Of a DNA stretch of 46,180 bases, positions 1-7,135 are shown piece after piece. This DNA is from an uncultured Faecalibacterium sp. Lineage in GTDB: Bacteria > Bacillota > Clostridia > Oscillospirales > Ruminococcaceae. The position numbers and the translations under genes were made by a program. The notes under the pieces were generated by a model. That model was not told the DNA's origin, made no database searches, and was given only the letters and a program-made list of their open reading frames with translations. How positions within the stretch are numbered: position 1 is the first letter of the stretch; every line of letters starts with the position of its first letter. The DNA lies in NCBI GenBank assembly GCA_900539945.1, contig UQDV01000017.1, positions 1 through 46,180 on the forward strand, read 5' to 3'.

Positions 1-1
1 G

Positions 2-526
2 CAGCTGCTGCCGGTGATGAGTTTTGCCGCCCGGCAGGACACCCGCTTTGGCACGGGAAATTACTGGAAGGAGCAGCTGGAAGCCGCCGCCGGGCACCCG
101 GTACTGGACACGCTGCAGGCGGTGGAGCCGCTGGGCCCCCGCAAAATGGCGCAGGCACTGGTGGTAGCCCCCTGCACCGGGGCCACGCTTTCCCGGCTGG
201 CGGCGGGCCTGTCCGACACGCCGGTGACGCTGGCGGCCAAGAGCCTGCTGCGGGTGGGCTGCCCGGTGGTGCTGGCCGTGTCCACCAACGACGGGCTGGG
301 TGCTTCCGGCGAGAACATCGCCCGGCTGTTCCAGCGCAAGCACTACTATTTTGTGCCCTACGGGCAGGATGACCCCGCCGCCAAGCCCCAGAGCCTGAAG
401 GCGGACTTTGCCCGGCTGCCTGCCGCGCTGGAAGCCGCCCTGCACGGCGAACAGCTGCAGCCGGTGCTGCTGGGGCAAAGGGAACGTGCAATGGCTTTTC
501 AGCCGGGACAAAATGTGGTATACTGA
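2..526 (+). CDS. dpaB: Dipicolinate synthase subunit B (SpoVFB/DpaB), 5' end cut by the window
   Basis: The visible part is 174 residues of an open frame that already runs at base 2, so the real start lies upstream. DpaB is the flavoprotein-like partner of DpaA; together they convert a lysine-pathway intermediate to dipicolinic acid, the calcium chelator of the spore core. The family fingerprint is clear: an APCTGATLSRLA stretch, then TPVTLAAKSLLR, STNDGLGASGENI, and a conserved YYFVPYGQDDPAAKP segment, ending with a LQPVLL tail typical of the family. The frame is intact to its TGA. The next gene, a D,D-carboxypeptidase, follows after 60 bases on the same strand. If the host is a Faecalibacterium-like non-sporulator, this would be a retained sporulation gene; whether dpaA precedes it cannot be seen here. 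Confidence 0.88.
   Translation, partial: QLLPVMSFAARQDTRFGTGNYWKEQLEAAAGHPVLDTLQAVEPLGPRKMAQALVVAPCTGATLSRLAAGLSDTPVTLAAKSLLRVGCPVVLAVSTNDGLGASGENIARLFQRKHYYFVPYGQDDPAAKPQSLKADFARLPAALEAALHGEQLQPVLLGQRERAMAFQPGQNVVY
496..524 (+). promoter_or_regulatory. Candidate promoter for the D,D-carboxypeptidase gene
   Basis: TTTTCA and TATACT are separated by 17 bases; the -10 overlaps the last codons of dpaB. Transcription would begin about 55 bases before the dacF-like start. The -10 is good but the -35 is weak, and read-through from dpaB is equally possible. Confidence 0.4.
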
Positions 527-586
527 AACCGGTGCCCTGCCGGTGCGGCCCGCCGGGCAGCCAAACTTCCGGACGGAGAAAACCAG

Positions 587-1924
587 ATGAAAAAACTGAC
601 CACGGCACTCTGTGCAGTGCTGCTTATGATCCTTGTGCTGATGCCTGGCGCGGCTGCGGCCGGTCCGGCGCTCAGTGCTACCCGCGCGTACTGCATCATC
701 GACGCGGACACCGGCCTTGTGCTGGCCCAGCAGAACATGAACGAAGAACTGCATCCGGCCTCCATCACCAAGGTGATGACCCTGGCCCTTGCCTGCGAAA
801 AGGCGCAGGGCAGCTGGGATGGCGTGAAGCTCACCGTGAGCCACGAGGATGTCTATTCGCTGGCCGGCACCGATTCCAGCCACATCGCCCTGCAGGAGGG
901 CGAAGAGGTGCCGCTGACCGATGCGCTGTATGCCACCCAGATGGCCAGTGCCAACGACGGCGCCAATCTGCTGGCGGAGTATTTCGGCGGCGGGACCATC
1001 GCCGACGGCGTGGCAAAGATGAATGCACAGGTCCGGGAGCTGGGCCTTGCCCACACCCACTTTGCAAACCCTCACGGCATCAGCGGCGACGACCACTATA
1101 CCAGCTGCTACGACATGGCGCAGATCCTGCGCTGGGCACTGCAGCAGCCGGGGTTTGAAACGGTGTTCACCCGCAACGAGATGTACACCATGCAGCCCAC
1201 CAACCTCCAGCCTGTGACCCGCTACTTCTCCCAGCAGGACAAGATGCGCATCGGTTCCAGCCGATACCACATCGACGGGATTCTGGGCTCCAAGCTGGGG
1301 TATACCAATACCGCACGGTACAGCTATGCCTGCCTTGCGGAGCAGAATGGCGTGCGCCTCATCTGCGTGACCATGCAGAGCGAGCTGAGCACCGACAAGT
1401 ACAGCGATGTGCGCACCCTGCTGGACGATGCCTTTGCCACCTTTACCGGTTACACGGAGCTGTCCGGCGGCAGCGTGACGGCACAGCTTCCGGTGGCGGG
1501 CGGCGGCAGCACGCTGGGCACGGTCATGGTGGCCGACCCCGGCACGAAGCTGCTGCTGGCCGACGGCCTGACCGCAAAGGACGTGGAGGTGTCGCTGGAA
1601 CTGCCGGAGCAGTACCTGCTGGGCGATGACCCGGCGGTGTACGCGGTGTACACCATCCGGGGCGGTACAAAGCAGGAGAGCACCAGCGTGAAGGTTCCGG
1701 CAAAGATCTCCGGCATGGCCGACCTGCTGGCTCAGAGCACCGGGGCAAAGCTGGCTTCCTCCGGGGACGTGGCCCCCGGCCGCAGTGCCTGGATGCTGGC
1801 CGGCATCTCCCTGGGCTGCACGGCCGCCGCGGCCGTGGTCACCGTGCTGGTGATGCGGCTGGTGAACCGCATCCGGCGCAAAAAACGCCGCCGCTCCCGC
1901 CCGGGGCCGCGGCACGGCAACTAA
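587..1924 (+). CDS. D-alanyl-D-alanine carboxypeptidase (DacF-like, peptidase S11)
   Basis: This 445-residue exported penicillin-binding protein would trim the terminal D-Ala from peptidoglycan stem peptides. It has a hydrophobic signal peptide (about residues 1-26, ending AAAAG), the SxxK active-site motif SITK at 59-62, and SAN at 121-123. The third motif, normally KTG, reads KLG at 236-238 within SKLGYTNTARY, so the middle Thr is replaced by Leu. A PBP5_C-like beta domain follows, then a C-terminal membrane helix (about 403-425) and a strongly basic tail (RIRRKKRRR), so it is anchored with the tail in the cytoplasm. The start is supported by GGACGGAG upstream. It follows dpaB on the same strand, a neighbourhood consistent with an ancestral sporulation locus; vegetative cell wall maturation is equally possible. 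Confidence 0.88.
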   Translation: MKKLTTALCAVLLMILVLMPGAAAAGPALSATRAYCIIDADTGLVLAQQNMNEELHPASITKVMTLALACEKAQGSWDGVKLTVSHEDVYSLAGTDSSHIALQEGEEVPLTDALYATQMASANDGANLLAEYFGGGTIADGVAKMNAQVRELGLAHTHFANPHGISGDDHYTSCYDMAQILRWALQQPGFETVFTRNEMYTMQPTNLQPVTRYFSQQDKMRIGSSRYHIDGILGSKLGYTNTARYSYACLAEQNGVRLICVTMQSELSTDKYSDVRTLLDDAFATFTGYTELSGGSVTAQLPVAGGGSTLGTVMVADPGTKLLLADGLTAKDVEVSLELPEQYLLGDDPAVYAVYTIRGGTKQESTSVKVPAKISGMADLLAQSTGAKLASSGDVAPGRSAWMLAGISLGCTAAAAVVTVLVMRLVNRIRRKKRRRSRPGPRHGN

Positions 1925-1995
1925 GCGCAAAAGCCTGCCCGACCGCAGACTTTTCCAGATAAACAAAATGCTTCACAAAAGAGAGGTACAAAAAT

Positions 1996-2562
1996 ATGGG
2001 CAAGTTTACTTTCACACAGACCGAGATCCCCGGCGTGGTGGTCATTGAGCCGCAGGTGTTCGGCGATGACCGCGGCTACTTCATGGAGACCTACCAGAAG
2101 GACCAGTTTGCCGAGGCCGGCATCGACAAGGAGTTCGTGCAGGACAACCAGAGCCGTTCCACCCGGGGCGTGCTGCGCGGCCTCCACTTCCAGAAGAACC
2201 ACACCCAGGGCAAGCTGGTGCGCGTGACCAAGGGCGAAGTGTACGACGTGGCCGTGGACTGCCGCCCCCACAGCGCCACCTTTGGCAAGTGGGTGGGCGT
2301 GACCCTGTCTGAGGACAATAAGAAGATGTTCTATATCCCGGAGGGCTTTGCCCACGGTTTCCTGGTGCTGAGCGATGTGGCAGAATTCTGCTATAAGTGC
2401 ACCGATGTGTACGACCCCACCAGCGAGGGCGGCATCCCCTACGACGACCCCACCGTGAACGTGCAGTGGCCGGACTGCGGCTGCGAGCACAAGACCAGCG
2501 CAAAGGACAAGCTGCACGAGCCCTTTGCCGCCCAGAAGTTTGAATTCTTTGAAAAGTGGTGA
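1996..2562 (+). CDS. rfbC: dTDP-4-dehydrorhamnose 3,5-epimerase
   Basis: RmlC/RfbC performs the double epimerisation in dTDP-L-rhamnose synthesis, supplying rhamnose for cell-surface glycans. The 188-residue cupin is full length. Conserved family stretches are visible: DDRGYFMETY near the N-terminus, QDNQSRSTRGVLRGLHFQ with the catalytic-region His, KGEVYDVAVDCR, and the FYIPEGFAHGFLVLSD segment. AGAGAGG precedes the ATG. The following gene starts only 6 bases after the stop, and the next four genes are polysaccharide export and transfer functions, so this is probably the first gene of a rhamnan or rhamnose-containing polysaccharide operon. The other rml genes (rmlA, rmlB, rmlD) are not in the window. 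Confidence 0.95.
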   Translation: MGKFTFTQTEIPGVVVIEPQVFGDDRGYFMETYQKDQFAEAGIDKEFVQDNQSRSTRGVLRGLHFQKNHTQGKLVRVTKGEVYDVAVDCRPHSATFGKWVGVTLSEDNKKMFYIPEGFAHGFLVLSDVAEFCYKCTDVYDPTSEGGIPYDDPTVNVQWPDCGCEHKTSAKDKLHEPFAAQKFEFFEKW

Positions 2563-2568
2563 TCGCCC

Positions 2569-3378
2569 GTGGCAAAATGGAAGGCAATGTGGAACGGCTT
2601 CTGGCGCTACCGCTATCTGCTGTGGAACCTGGTCAGCCGTGACTTCAAGCTCAAATACCGCCGCAGTGTTCTGGGCGTAGTGTGGAGCGTGCTCAACCCG
2701 CTGCTGATGTGTCTGGTGTACTGGGCCGTGTTCAGCAGCCTGATGGACATGCGGGGCAGCGGCATCGACAACTTTGCCGTCTTTCTGATGTGCGGCCAGC
2801 TGCTGTTCAACTTCTTCAACGAGGCCACCTCCACCAGCATGAGCAGCGTGCTCAGCGCGGCCCCGCTGCTCAAAAAAGTGTATATCCCCAAGTATATCTT
2901 CCCGCTGGAAAAGTGCTGCTTTGCCATGGTGAACTGCGTGTTCAGCTTTGTGGCCCTGCTGCTGGTCATGATCTTTACCGGCGCACCCTTCCACCTCACC
3001 CTGATCGAGGCAGTGTACCCGCTGGTGACCCTGTTCTTCTTCAGCCTGGGCGTGGGTCTGTTTCTGGCGGCAGCCACGGTGTTCTTCCGGGACATCATGC
3101 ACATCTGGAGCGTGTTCATCACGGCGCTGCTGTATTTCTCCGCCATCTTCTACGACCCCACCCAGATGACCTTTTCCATCGGCGGCTTCAACATGCAGCA
3201 GATCATCAAGCTGAACCCCATGTACTGGTACATCACGGGCTTCCGCCGTACCGTGATGTGGGGCATCTCGCTGGACTTCAACATGTTTGCGGTGTGCGGC
3301 ATCTGTGCCCTCATCTCCATGTGGTTGGGCGTGAGCGTGTTCCGCAAAACGCAGGACCGCTTCGTGCTGCATATTTAA
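2569..3378 (+). CDS. Polysaccharide ABC exporter, membrane subunit (Wzm/TagG type)
   Basis: This 269-residue ABC-2 type permease would form the membrane channel that exports an undecaprenyl-linked polysaccharide. The N-terminus carries the family signature (YLLWNLVSRDFKLKYRRSVLGVVWSVLNPLL), an amphipathic entry helix followed by the first membrane span, and about six hydrophobic segments follow. The segment MQQIIKLNPMYWYITGFRRTVMWG is the usual C-terminal region of TagG/Wzm proteins. Translation starts at a GTG 6 bases after the rfbC stop; no strong Shine-Dalgarno is visible, so coupling to rfbC is likely. The ATPase subunit follows after 12 bases. It is an exporter of an O-antigen, teichoic acid or rhamnan chain; the substrate cannot be told from sequence alone. 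Confidence 0.92.
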   Translation: MAKWKAMWNGFWRYRYLLWNLVSRDFKLKYRRSVLGVVWSVLNPLLMCLVYWAVFSSLMDMRGSGIDNFAVFLMCGQLLFNFFNEATSTSMSSVLSAAPLLKKVYIPKYIFPLEKCCFAMVNCVFSFVALLLVMIFTGAPFHLTLIEAVYPLVTLFFFSLGVGLFLAAATVFFRDIMHIWSVFITALLYFSAIFYDPTQMTFSIGGFNMQQIIKLNPMYWYITGFRRTVMWGISLDFNMFAVCGICALISMWLGVSVFRKTQDRFVLHI

Positions 3379-3390
3379 GGAGGCAGAAGA

Positions 3391-4134
3391 ATGGAACCCA
3401 TCATCAAAGTAGACAATGTTTCCATGTGCTTCAACCTCTCCAAGGAAAAGCATGAGAGCCTGAAGGAATATTTTCTGGCCATGGTGCAGGGCCGGCTGCA
3501 GTACGACGAGTTCTACGCCCTCAAGGACGTGAGCCTGGACATCATGCCCGGTGACTTTTACGGCCTTGTGGGCCTGAACGGTTCGGGCAAGTCCACCCTG
3601 CTCAAGACCATTGCGGGCGTGTACAAGCCCAGCAAGGGCAAGGTGACCGTCAACGGCACCATCGCGCCCCTCATCGAGCTGGGCGCGGGTTTTGATATGG
3701 ACCTGACCGCCCGGGAGAACATCTACCTCAACGGCACGGTGCTGGGCTTCTCGCCCAAGTATCTGGACGAAAAGTTTGACGAGATCGTGGAGTTCAGCGA
3801 GCTGCAGAATTTCCTCGATGTGCCGCTGAAGAACTACTCCTCCGGCATGGTGGCCCGCATCGGCTTTGCCATTGCCACCATCACCAAGCCCGATATCCTC
3901 ATCGCAGACGAGGTGCTGTCGGTGGGCGATTTCCTGTTCCAGCAGAAATGCGAAAAGCGCATGAAGGAGCTGATGGCGGGCGGCACCACGGTCATTCTGG
4001 TGTCCCACTCCATTGAGCAGATCGAGCGCATGTGCAGCAAGGTGGCATGGCTGAGCCACGGTCACCTGAAGATGAACGGCGACACCGAGACAGTCTGTGC
4101 GGCCTACAAGGCCACCCAGCGCGGCGAGGCATGA
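3391..4134 (+). CDS. Polysaccharide ABC exporter, ATP-binding subunit (Wzt/TagH type)
   Basis: This 247-residue ATPase powers the preceding permease. The Walker A motif GLNGSGKST lies at about 61-69, the ABC signature is YSSGM (unusual S-S-G-M form typical of TagH/Wzt), and Walker B is DILIADEVL. The segment IELGAGFDMDLTARENIYLNG is a hallmark of this polysaccharide-exporter branch. The protein ends soon after the nucleotide-binding domain, so it lacks the extra C-terminal carbohydrate-binding domain that in some Wzt proteins reads the chain end. AAGGAGG precedes the ATG. Its stop overlaps the start of the next glycosyltransferase (ATGA), which indicates translational coupling within a polysaccharide operon. 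Confidence 0.93.
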   Translation: MEPIIKVDNVSMCFNLSKEKHESLKEYFLAMVQGRLQYDEFYALKDVSLDIMPGDFYGLVGLNGSGKSTLLKTIAGVYKPSKGKVTVNGTIAPLIELGAGFDMDLTARENIYLNGTVLGFSPKYLDEKFDEIVEFSELQNFLDVPLKNYSSGMVARIGFAIATITKPDILIADEVLSVGDFLFQQKCEKRMKELMAGGTTVILVSHSIEQIERMCSKVAWLSHGHLKMNGDTETVCAAYKATQRGEA

Positions 4135-6011
4135 GTATGAACCTGCGACTGAAACGTGCCAGAGAGCTGGCAGGATATGCCGTGCAGCTGACCAAGGACG
4201 AGGGCCTGCCTACCATGCTCAAGCGGGGCGCCGGCTTTGTCAAGCGCCGCTGTTTTGGCAAAAAGGCCCGCTACCTGCCCGCCAAAAAGGTGCTGGAAGC
4301 CCAGCGCGCAGAGATGGCCGGAAAAACGGCCGACACCTGCGGCCTGCCCACCATTTCCATCCTGACTCCGCTGTATAATACCCCGGAAAAATACCTACGG
4401 GAATTTCTGGATTCCTTTGTGAACCAGACCGCCCCCAACGGGCAGCTCTGCCTGGCCGATGCTTCGGACGCGCAGCACGGTGATGTGCAGCGCATCGTGG
4501 AGGAATATCAGGCAAAGAATCAACGAATCGTATACAAAAAGATCGAAAACAAGGGCATTGCGGCCAACACCAACGCCGCTGCGCAGCTGGCCGCGGGGGA
4601 GTATCTGGCGCTGGCTGACCACGACGACATTCTGGCACCCCATGCCTTGTACACCATGGGCAAGGCAGTTTTGCAGTTGCGTCAGCGTGGCGAGCCGGAC
4701 AGCTTTGTCTACAGCGACGAAGCCCTGTTCAGCAAGAGCATTCGGCGGCCCATCGCGGCCCACTTCAAGCCGGACTACGCCCCGGACTACCTGCTGTGCT
4801 GCAACTACATCTGCCATCTGGCGGTGTTCAAAAAAGCCCTGTGGGACGAGCTTGGCGGTGAACGCCCGGAGTGCGATGGCAGCCAGGACCACGACCTGTT
4901 CCTGCGTCTGCTGGAGCGCACCGGCGGTGCGGCCCATGTGCCGCAGGTGCTGTACTACTGGCGGGTGCACGCGGGGTCTACCTCCGGCGGTACGGAGGCC
5001 AAGCCCTATGTGGCGGCAGCAGCCAAAAAGGCGCTGGCAGATCATCTGGCCCGCACCGGCCGCACCGGCACCGTGGAGGATGGGCTGTTTCCCAGCACTT
5101 ATCGGGTGAAGTGGGACATCGTGGGCGACCCGAAGGTGAGCATCCTGATCCCCAACAAGGACCACATTGACGATCTGGAAAAGTGCCTGCACAGCCTCTG
5201 GGCTAAGACCAGCTGGGACAACTTTGAGGTCATTGTCATCGAGAACAACTCCACCGACCCGGAAACGTTTGCCTACTATCAGAAAGCACAGCGGCGCTAC
5301 AATGGTCTGCAGGTAGTCACCTACCCGAAAAAGGGGTTCAACTTTTCCGGCATCAACAATTTTGGCCGGAAGTATGCCACCGGCGACTACCTGCTGCTGC
5401 TGAACAACGACGTGGAGGTGCGCAACGCCGACTGGCTCACTGAGCTGCTGCGGCAGTGCGCCCACCCCGGCGGAGCGGCCGTCTGCGGTGCAGAGCTGTT
5501 CTACCCGGACGAGACGCTGCAGCATGCGGGCGTCATCACGGGGTTGGGCGGCTATGCGGGCCACAGCCACAAGTACAAAAAGGCCGGCGGCAGCGGCTAT
5601 ATGTTCCGTGCCGCCACCGTGCAGGATCTTTCGGCGGTGACCGGTGCCTGCCTGCTGGTGAAAACCAGTGTGTGGGATGAGATGGGCGGCCTGGACGAGG
5701 CCTTTGCGGTGGCCTTCAACGACGTGGACTTCTGTCTGCGGGTGCGGGAGGCCGGGTATCGCATCGTCTGGACACCCTATGCACAGCTGACCCACTACGA
5801 GAGCAAGAGCCGCGGCGGCGACGAGAAGGACCGGGTGAAGGCCCGGCGTTTTGCATCGGAGCAGCAGCGCCTGTATGACGTGCACGGGAAGGCCAACATT
5901 CTGGATGACCCGTATTACAACTCCAACCTGACCCGCGACCGGGAGGATTTTTCGGAAAGCGACGACCTGCGCAGCCTGAAAGAGGGCCGCGTGAGCGTGC
6001 GGTGGAGGTAA
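4131..6011 (+). CDS. Family 2 glycosyltransferase with two GT-A domains
   Basis: This 626-residue protein carries two successive GT2 domains, as in rhamnan or O-antigen synthases. The first begins near residue 75 with PTISILTPLYNTPEKYLREFLDS and has an acidic DHDD metal motif. The second begins with PKVSILIPNKDHIDDLEKCLHS, has VIVIENNSTD, and LLLLNNDVEV as its DxD region, followed by the acceptor-side FNDVDFCLRVREAGY. In the first domain the usual ADDxSTD loop is altered to LADASDAQ. The start at 4131 is chosen because the ATG overlaps the stop of the ATPase gene (ATGA); a longer reading from 4032 would overlap that gene by 100 bases. It probably builds or extends the chain exported by the preceding ABC transporter. 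Confidence 0.9.
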   Translation: MSMNLRLKRARELAGYAVQLTKDEGLPTMLKRGAGFVKRRCFGKKARYLPAKKVLEAQRAEMAGKTADTCGLPTISILTPLYNTPEKYLREFLDSFVNQTAPNGQLCLADASDAQHGDVQRIVEEYQAKNQRIVYKKIENKGIAANTNAAAQLAAGEYLALADHDDILAPHALYTMGKAVLQLRQRGEPDSFVYSDEALFSKSIRRPIAAHFKPDYAPDYLLCCNYICHLAVFKKALWDELGGERPECDGSQDHDLFLRLLERTGGAAHVPQVLYYWRVHAGSTSGGTEAKPYVAAAAKKALADHLARTGRTGTVEDGLFPSTYRVKWDIVGDPKVSILIPNKDHIDDLEKCLHSLWAKTSWDNFEVIVIENNSTDPETFAYYQKAQRRYNGLQVVTYPKKGFNFSGINNFGRKYATGDYLLLLNNDVEVRNADWLTELLRQCAHPGGAAVCGAELFYPDETLQHAGVITGLGGYAGHSHKYKKAGGSGYMFRAATVQDLSAVTGACLLVKTSVWDEMGGLDEAFAVAFNDVDFCLRVREAGYRIVWTPYAQLTHYESKSRGGDEKDRVKARRFASEQQRLYDVHGKANILDDPYYNSNLTRDREDFSESDDLRSLKEGRVSVRWR

Positions 6012-6014
6012 ACC

Positions 6015-6551
6015 ATGAACATCAAGGGACATTTTGAGACCATCACCCGGCACAAGCTGCTGGTGATGAAGTACTGCTTTGCCTGCGGGCTTTACGAGCA
6101 GGGCCTTGCCCATGACCTGAGCAAGTACAGCCCCACCGAGTTCATCCCGGGCTGCATCTATTATCAGGGCGACCACAGCCCCAACGAAGCCGAGCGCGCA
6201 GACCGGGGCTATTCGTCTGCATGGCTGCACCACAAGGGCCGCAACAAGCACCATCTGGAATACTGGATCGACTATGCCAGCAACAAGACCGGGCTGGGCG
6301 GCATGAAGATGCCCCTGCGCTATGTCTGTGAGATGGTGTGCGACCGGGTGGCGGCCAGCCGGATCTATCTGGGCGACCAGTACACGGATGCCTCCCCTTG
6401 GGAATACTACGAGCGCAGCAAGAACCACTACCTGATGCACCCGGAGACCCGCGCCCTGCTGGAAAAGCTGCTGAAGATGGTGCGCGACCTCGGGCAGGAC
6501 CGCACCTTTGCGTACATGAAGTTCCTGCTGGGCTGCCAGAAGGATTACTGA
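6015..6551 (+). CDS. DUF5662 family protein
   Basis: This 178-residue soluble protein of unknown function matches what I recall of DUF5662. It is rich in conserved His and acidic residues: HKLLVMKYCFACGLYEQGLAHDLSKYSPTEF near the start, then SAWLHHKGRNKHHLEYW. The HDLSKYSP and HHKGRNKHH segments look like a metal-binding, HD-like arrangement, but that is my inference. It starts 3 bases after the glycosyltransferase stop, so it is the last gene of the polysaccharide operon, followed at once by a strong terminator. DUF5662 proteins are widespread in Firmicutes and phages outside polysaccharide clusters, so the location does not prove a role in glycan synthesis. Confidence 0.8.
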   Translation: MNIKGHFETITRHKLLVMKYCFACGLYEQGLAHDLSKYSPTEFIPGCIYYQGDHSPNEAERADRGYSSAWLHHKGRNKHHLEYWIDYASNKTGLGGMKMPLRYVCEMVCDRVAASRIYLGDQYTDASPWEYYERSKNHYLMHPETRALLEKLLKMVRDLGQDRTFAYMKFLLGCQKDY

Positions 6552-6566
6552 GCGTCATATCTGAAT

Positions 6567-6605
6567 AAAAAATACCGCTGATGGAACCATCGGCGGTATT
6601 TTTTC
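6567..6605 (+). terminator. Rho-independent terminator of the polysaccharide operon
   Basis: A 13-bp stem (AATACCGCTGATG / CATCGGCGGTATT, one G-T wobble) with a GAAC loop is followed by a run of T. It lies 16 bases after the DUF5662 stop. Confidence 0.93.
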
Positions 6606-6623
6606 TTTGGGATGCTCCGCAGA

Positions 6624-6672
6624 AAACACAAAACCCCCGGCCCGGGCGGCACAGGCCGTTCAGGCTGGGGGG
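6624..6672 (-). terminator. Terminator of the small membrane protein gene
   Basis: Read on the minus strand, CCCCCAGCC pairs with GGCCGGGGG (one mismatch) around an inner CGGC-ctgt-GCCG hairpin, followed by TTTTGTGTTTT. It lies just past the stop of the 41-residue ORF. Confidence 0.6.
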
Positions 6673-6699
6673 ACAAGCGTGCGGGTCTACAGCACGCAG

Positions 6700-6825
6700 T
6701 TACTCTTCGTTGTCATAGATGTGGATATAGCGCGGGGCATTTTTGTCCTGCCACAGCAGCAGGGCGGCGGTGAGCGCCACAGCGAGGGTGGTAAACACGG
6801 CAAGCAGAGCCTTGAGAACTTTCAT
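6700..6825 (-). CDS. Small single-span membrane protein, unknown function
   Basis: This 41-residue ORF starts MKVLKALLAVFTTL, has one hydrophobic helix (about residues 3-24), and ends with a short polar tail PRYIHIYDNEE. AGGAGG lies 9 bases before the ATG, a good promoter (TTGCCT-17-TATACT) lies upstream, and a terminator follows, so it looks like a complete one-gene unit. The same frame is open further upstream, but there is no ribosome binding site for a longer product and the promoter would fall inside it. It is divergent from the rnf operon and shares with it the intergenic palindrome. It could be an Rnf accessory or an unrelated peptide; I do not recognise a family. Confidence 0.65.
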   Translation of the reverse strand: MKVLKALLAVFTTLAVALTAALLLWQDKNAPRYIHIYDNEE

Positions 6826-6891
6826 GGTCAGGAACCTCCTTGGTCGATCTTGTGCGGAGCACAGCAAGTGCTCCACCGGATAAGCAGTTCT

Positions 6892-6920
6892 AGTATAGCA
6901 TAATCCGCAGGGAAAGGCAA
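6892..6920 (-). promoter_or_regulatory. Promoter of the small membrane protein gene
   Basis: On the minus strand TTGCCT and TATACT are separated by 17 bases, about 65 bases upstream of the ATG at 6825. The shared palindrome at 6947-6966 lies 26 bases further upstream. Confidence 0.7.
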
Positions 6921-6946
6921 ACGGCAGTATAAAGGAAAAAATACGA

Positions 6947-6966
6947 TGGTTAGAAAAAACTAACCA
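6947..6966. promoter_or_regulatory. Rex-like operator palindrome between the small gene and rnfC
   Basis: This is a perfect 7-6-7 inverted repeat, TGGTTAG-N6-CTAACCA with an A6 spacer. The architecture equals the clostridial Rex box (TTGTTAA-N6-TTAACAA), differing at the second and last base of each half. It sits in the only regulatory gap between the divergent small gene and the rnf operon, about 54 bases upstream of the rnf -35. Imperfect copies occur at eno (19007-19026) and pflB (34713-34732). Binding by Rex is inferred; no rex gene is in this window. Confidence 0.6.
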
Positions 6967-7019
6967 CAAAAAAAGAGCAAGAAAGTTCAGGAAATCCCAT
7001 CATTTTTGCGGGGTTGTCG

Positions 7020-7047
7020 TTGACTTCCGACGCTAAAATGATACAAT
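7020..7047 (+). promoter_or_regulatory. Promoter of the rnf operon
   Basis: TTGACT and TACAAT are separated by 16 bases. The start point would be near 7054, giving an 80-base leader before the rnfC ATG at 7136. The rest of the 310-base gap between 6826 and 7135 holds only the minus-strand promoter and the palindrome. Confidence 0.78.
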
Positions 7048-7135
7048 GGGTATGTTAAGCAGCTGCTGTCCCTGTACCAGTGCGCCTGCATGGGCGTGGG
7101 GGCGGCAATTCAAGCAGAATGGGGGATTTAATTCC

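Noticed and set aside
1921..4065. 714-codon open frame on the minus strand
   Set aside because: It lies opposite rfbC, the Wzm-type and Wzt-type genes, has the His/Gln/Ala/Val-rich composition of an antisense frame in G+C-rich DNA, and matches no family.
7046..7135. N-terminal extension of rnfC from a GTG at 7046
   Set aside because: It would begin inside the promoter -10, has no ribosome binding site and gives a Cys/Pro-rich peptide not seen in RnfC.
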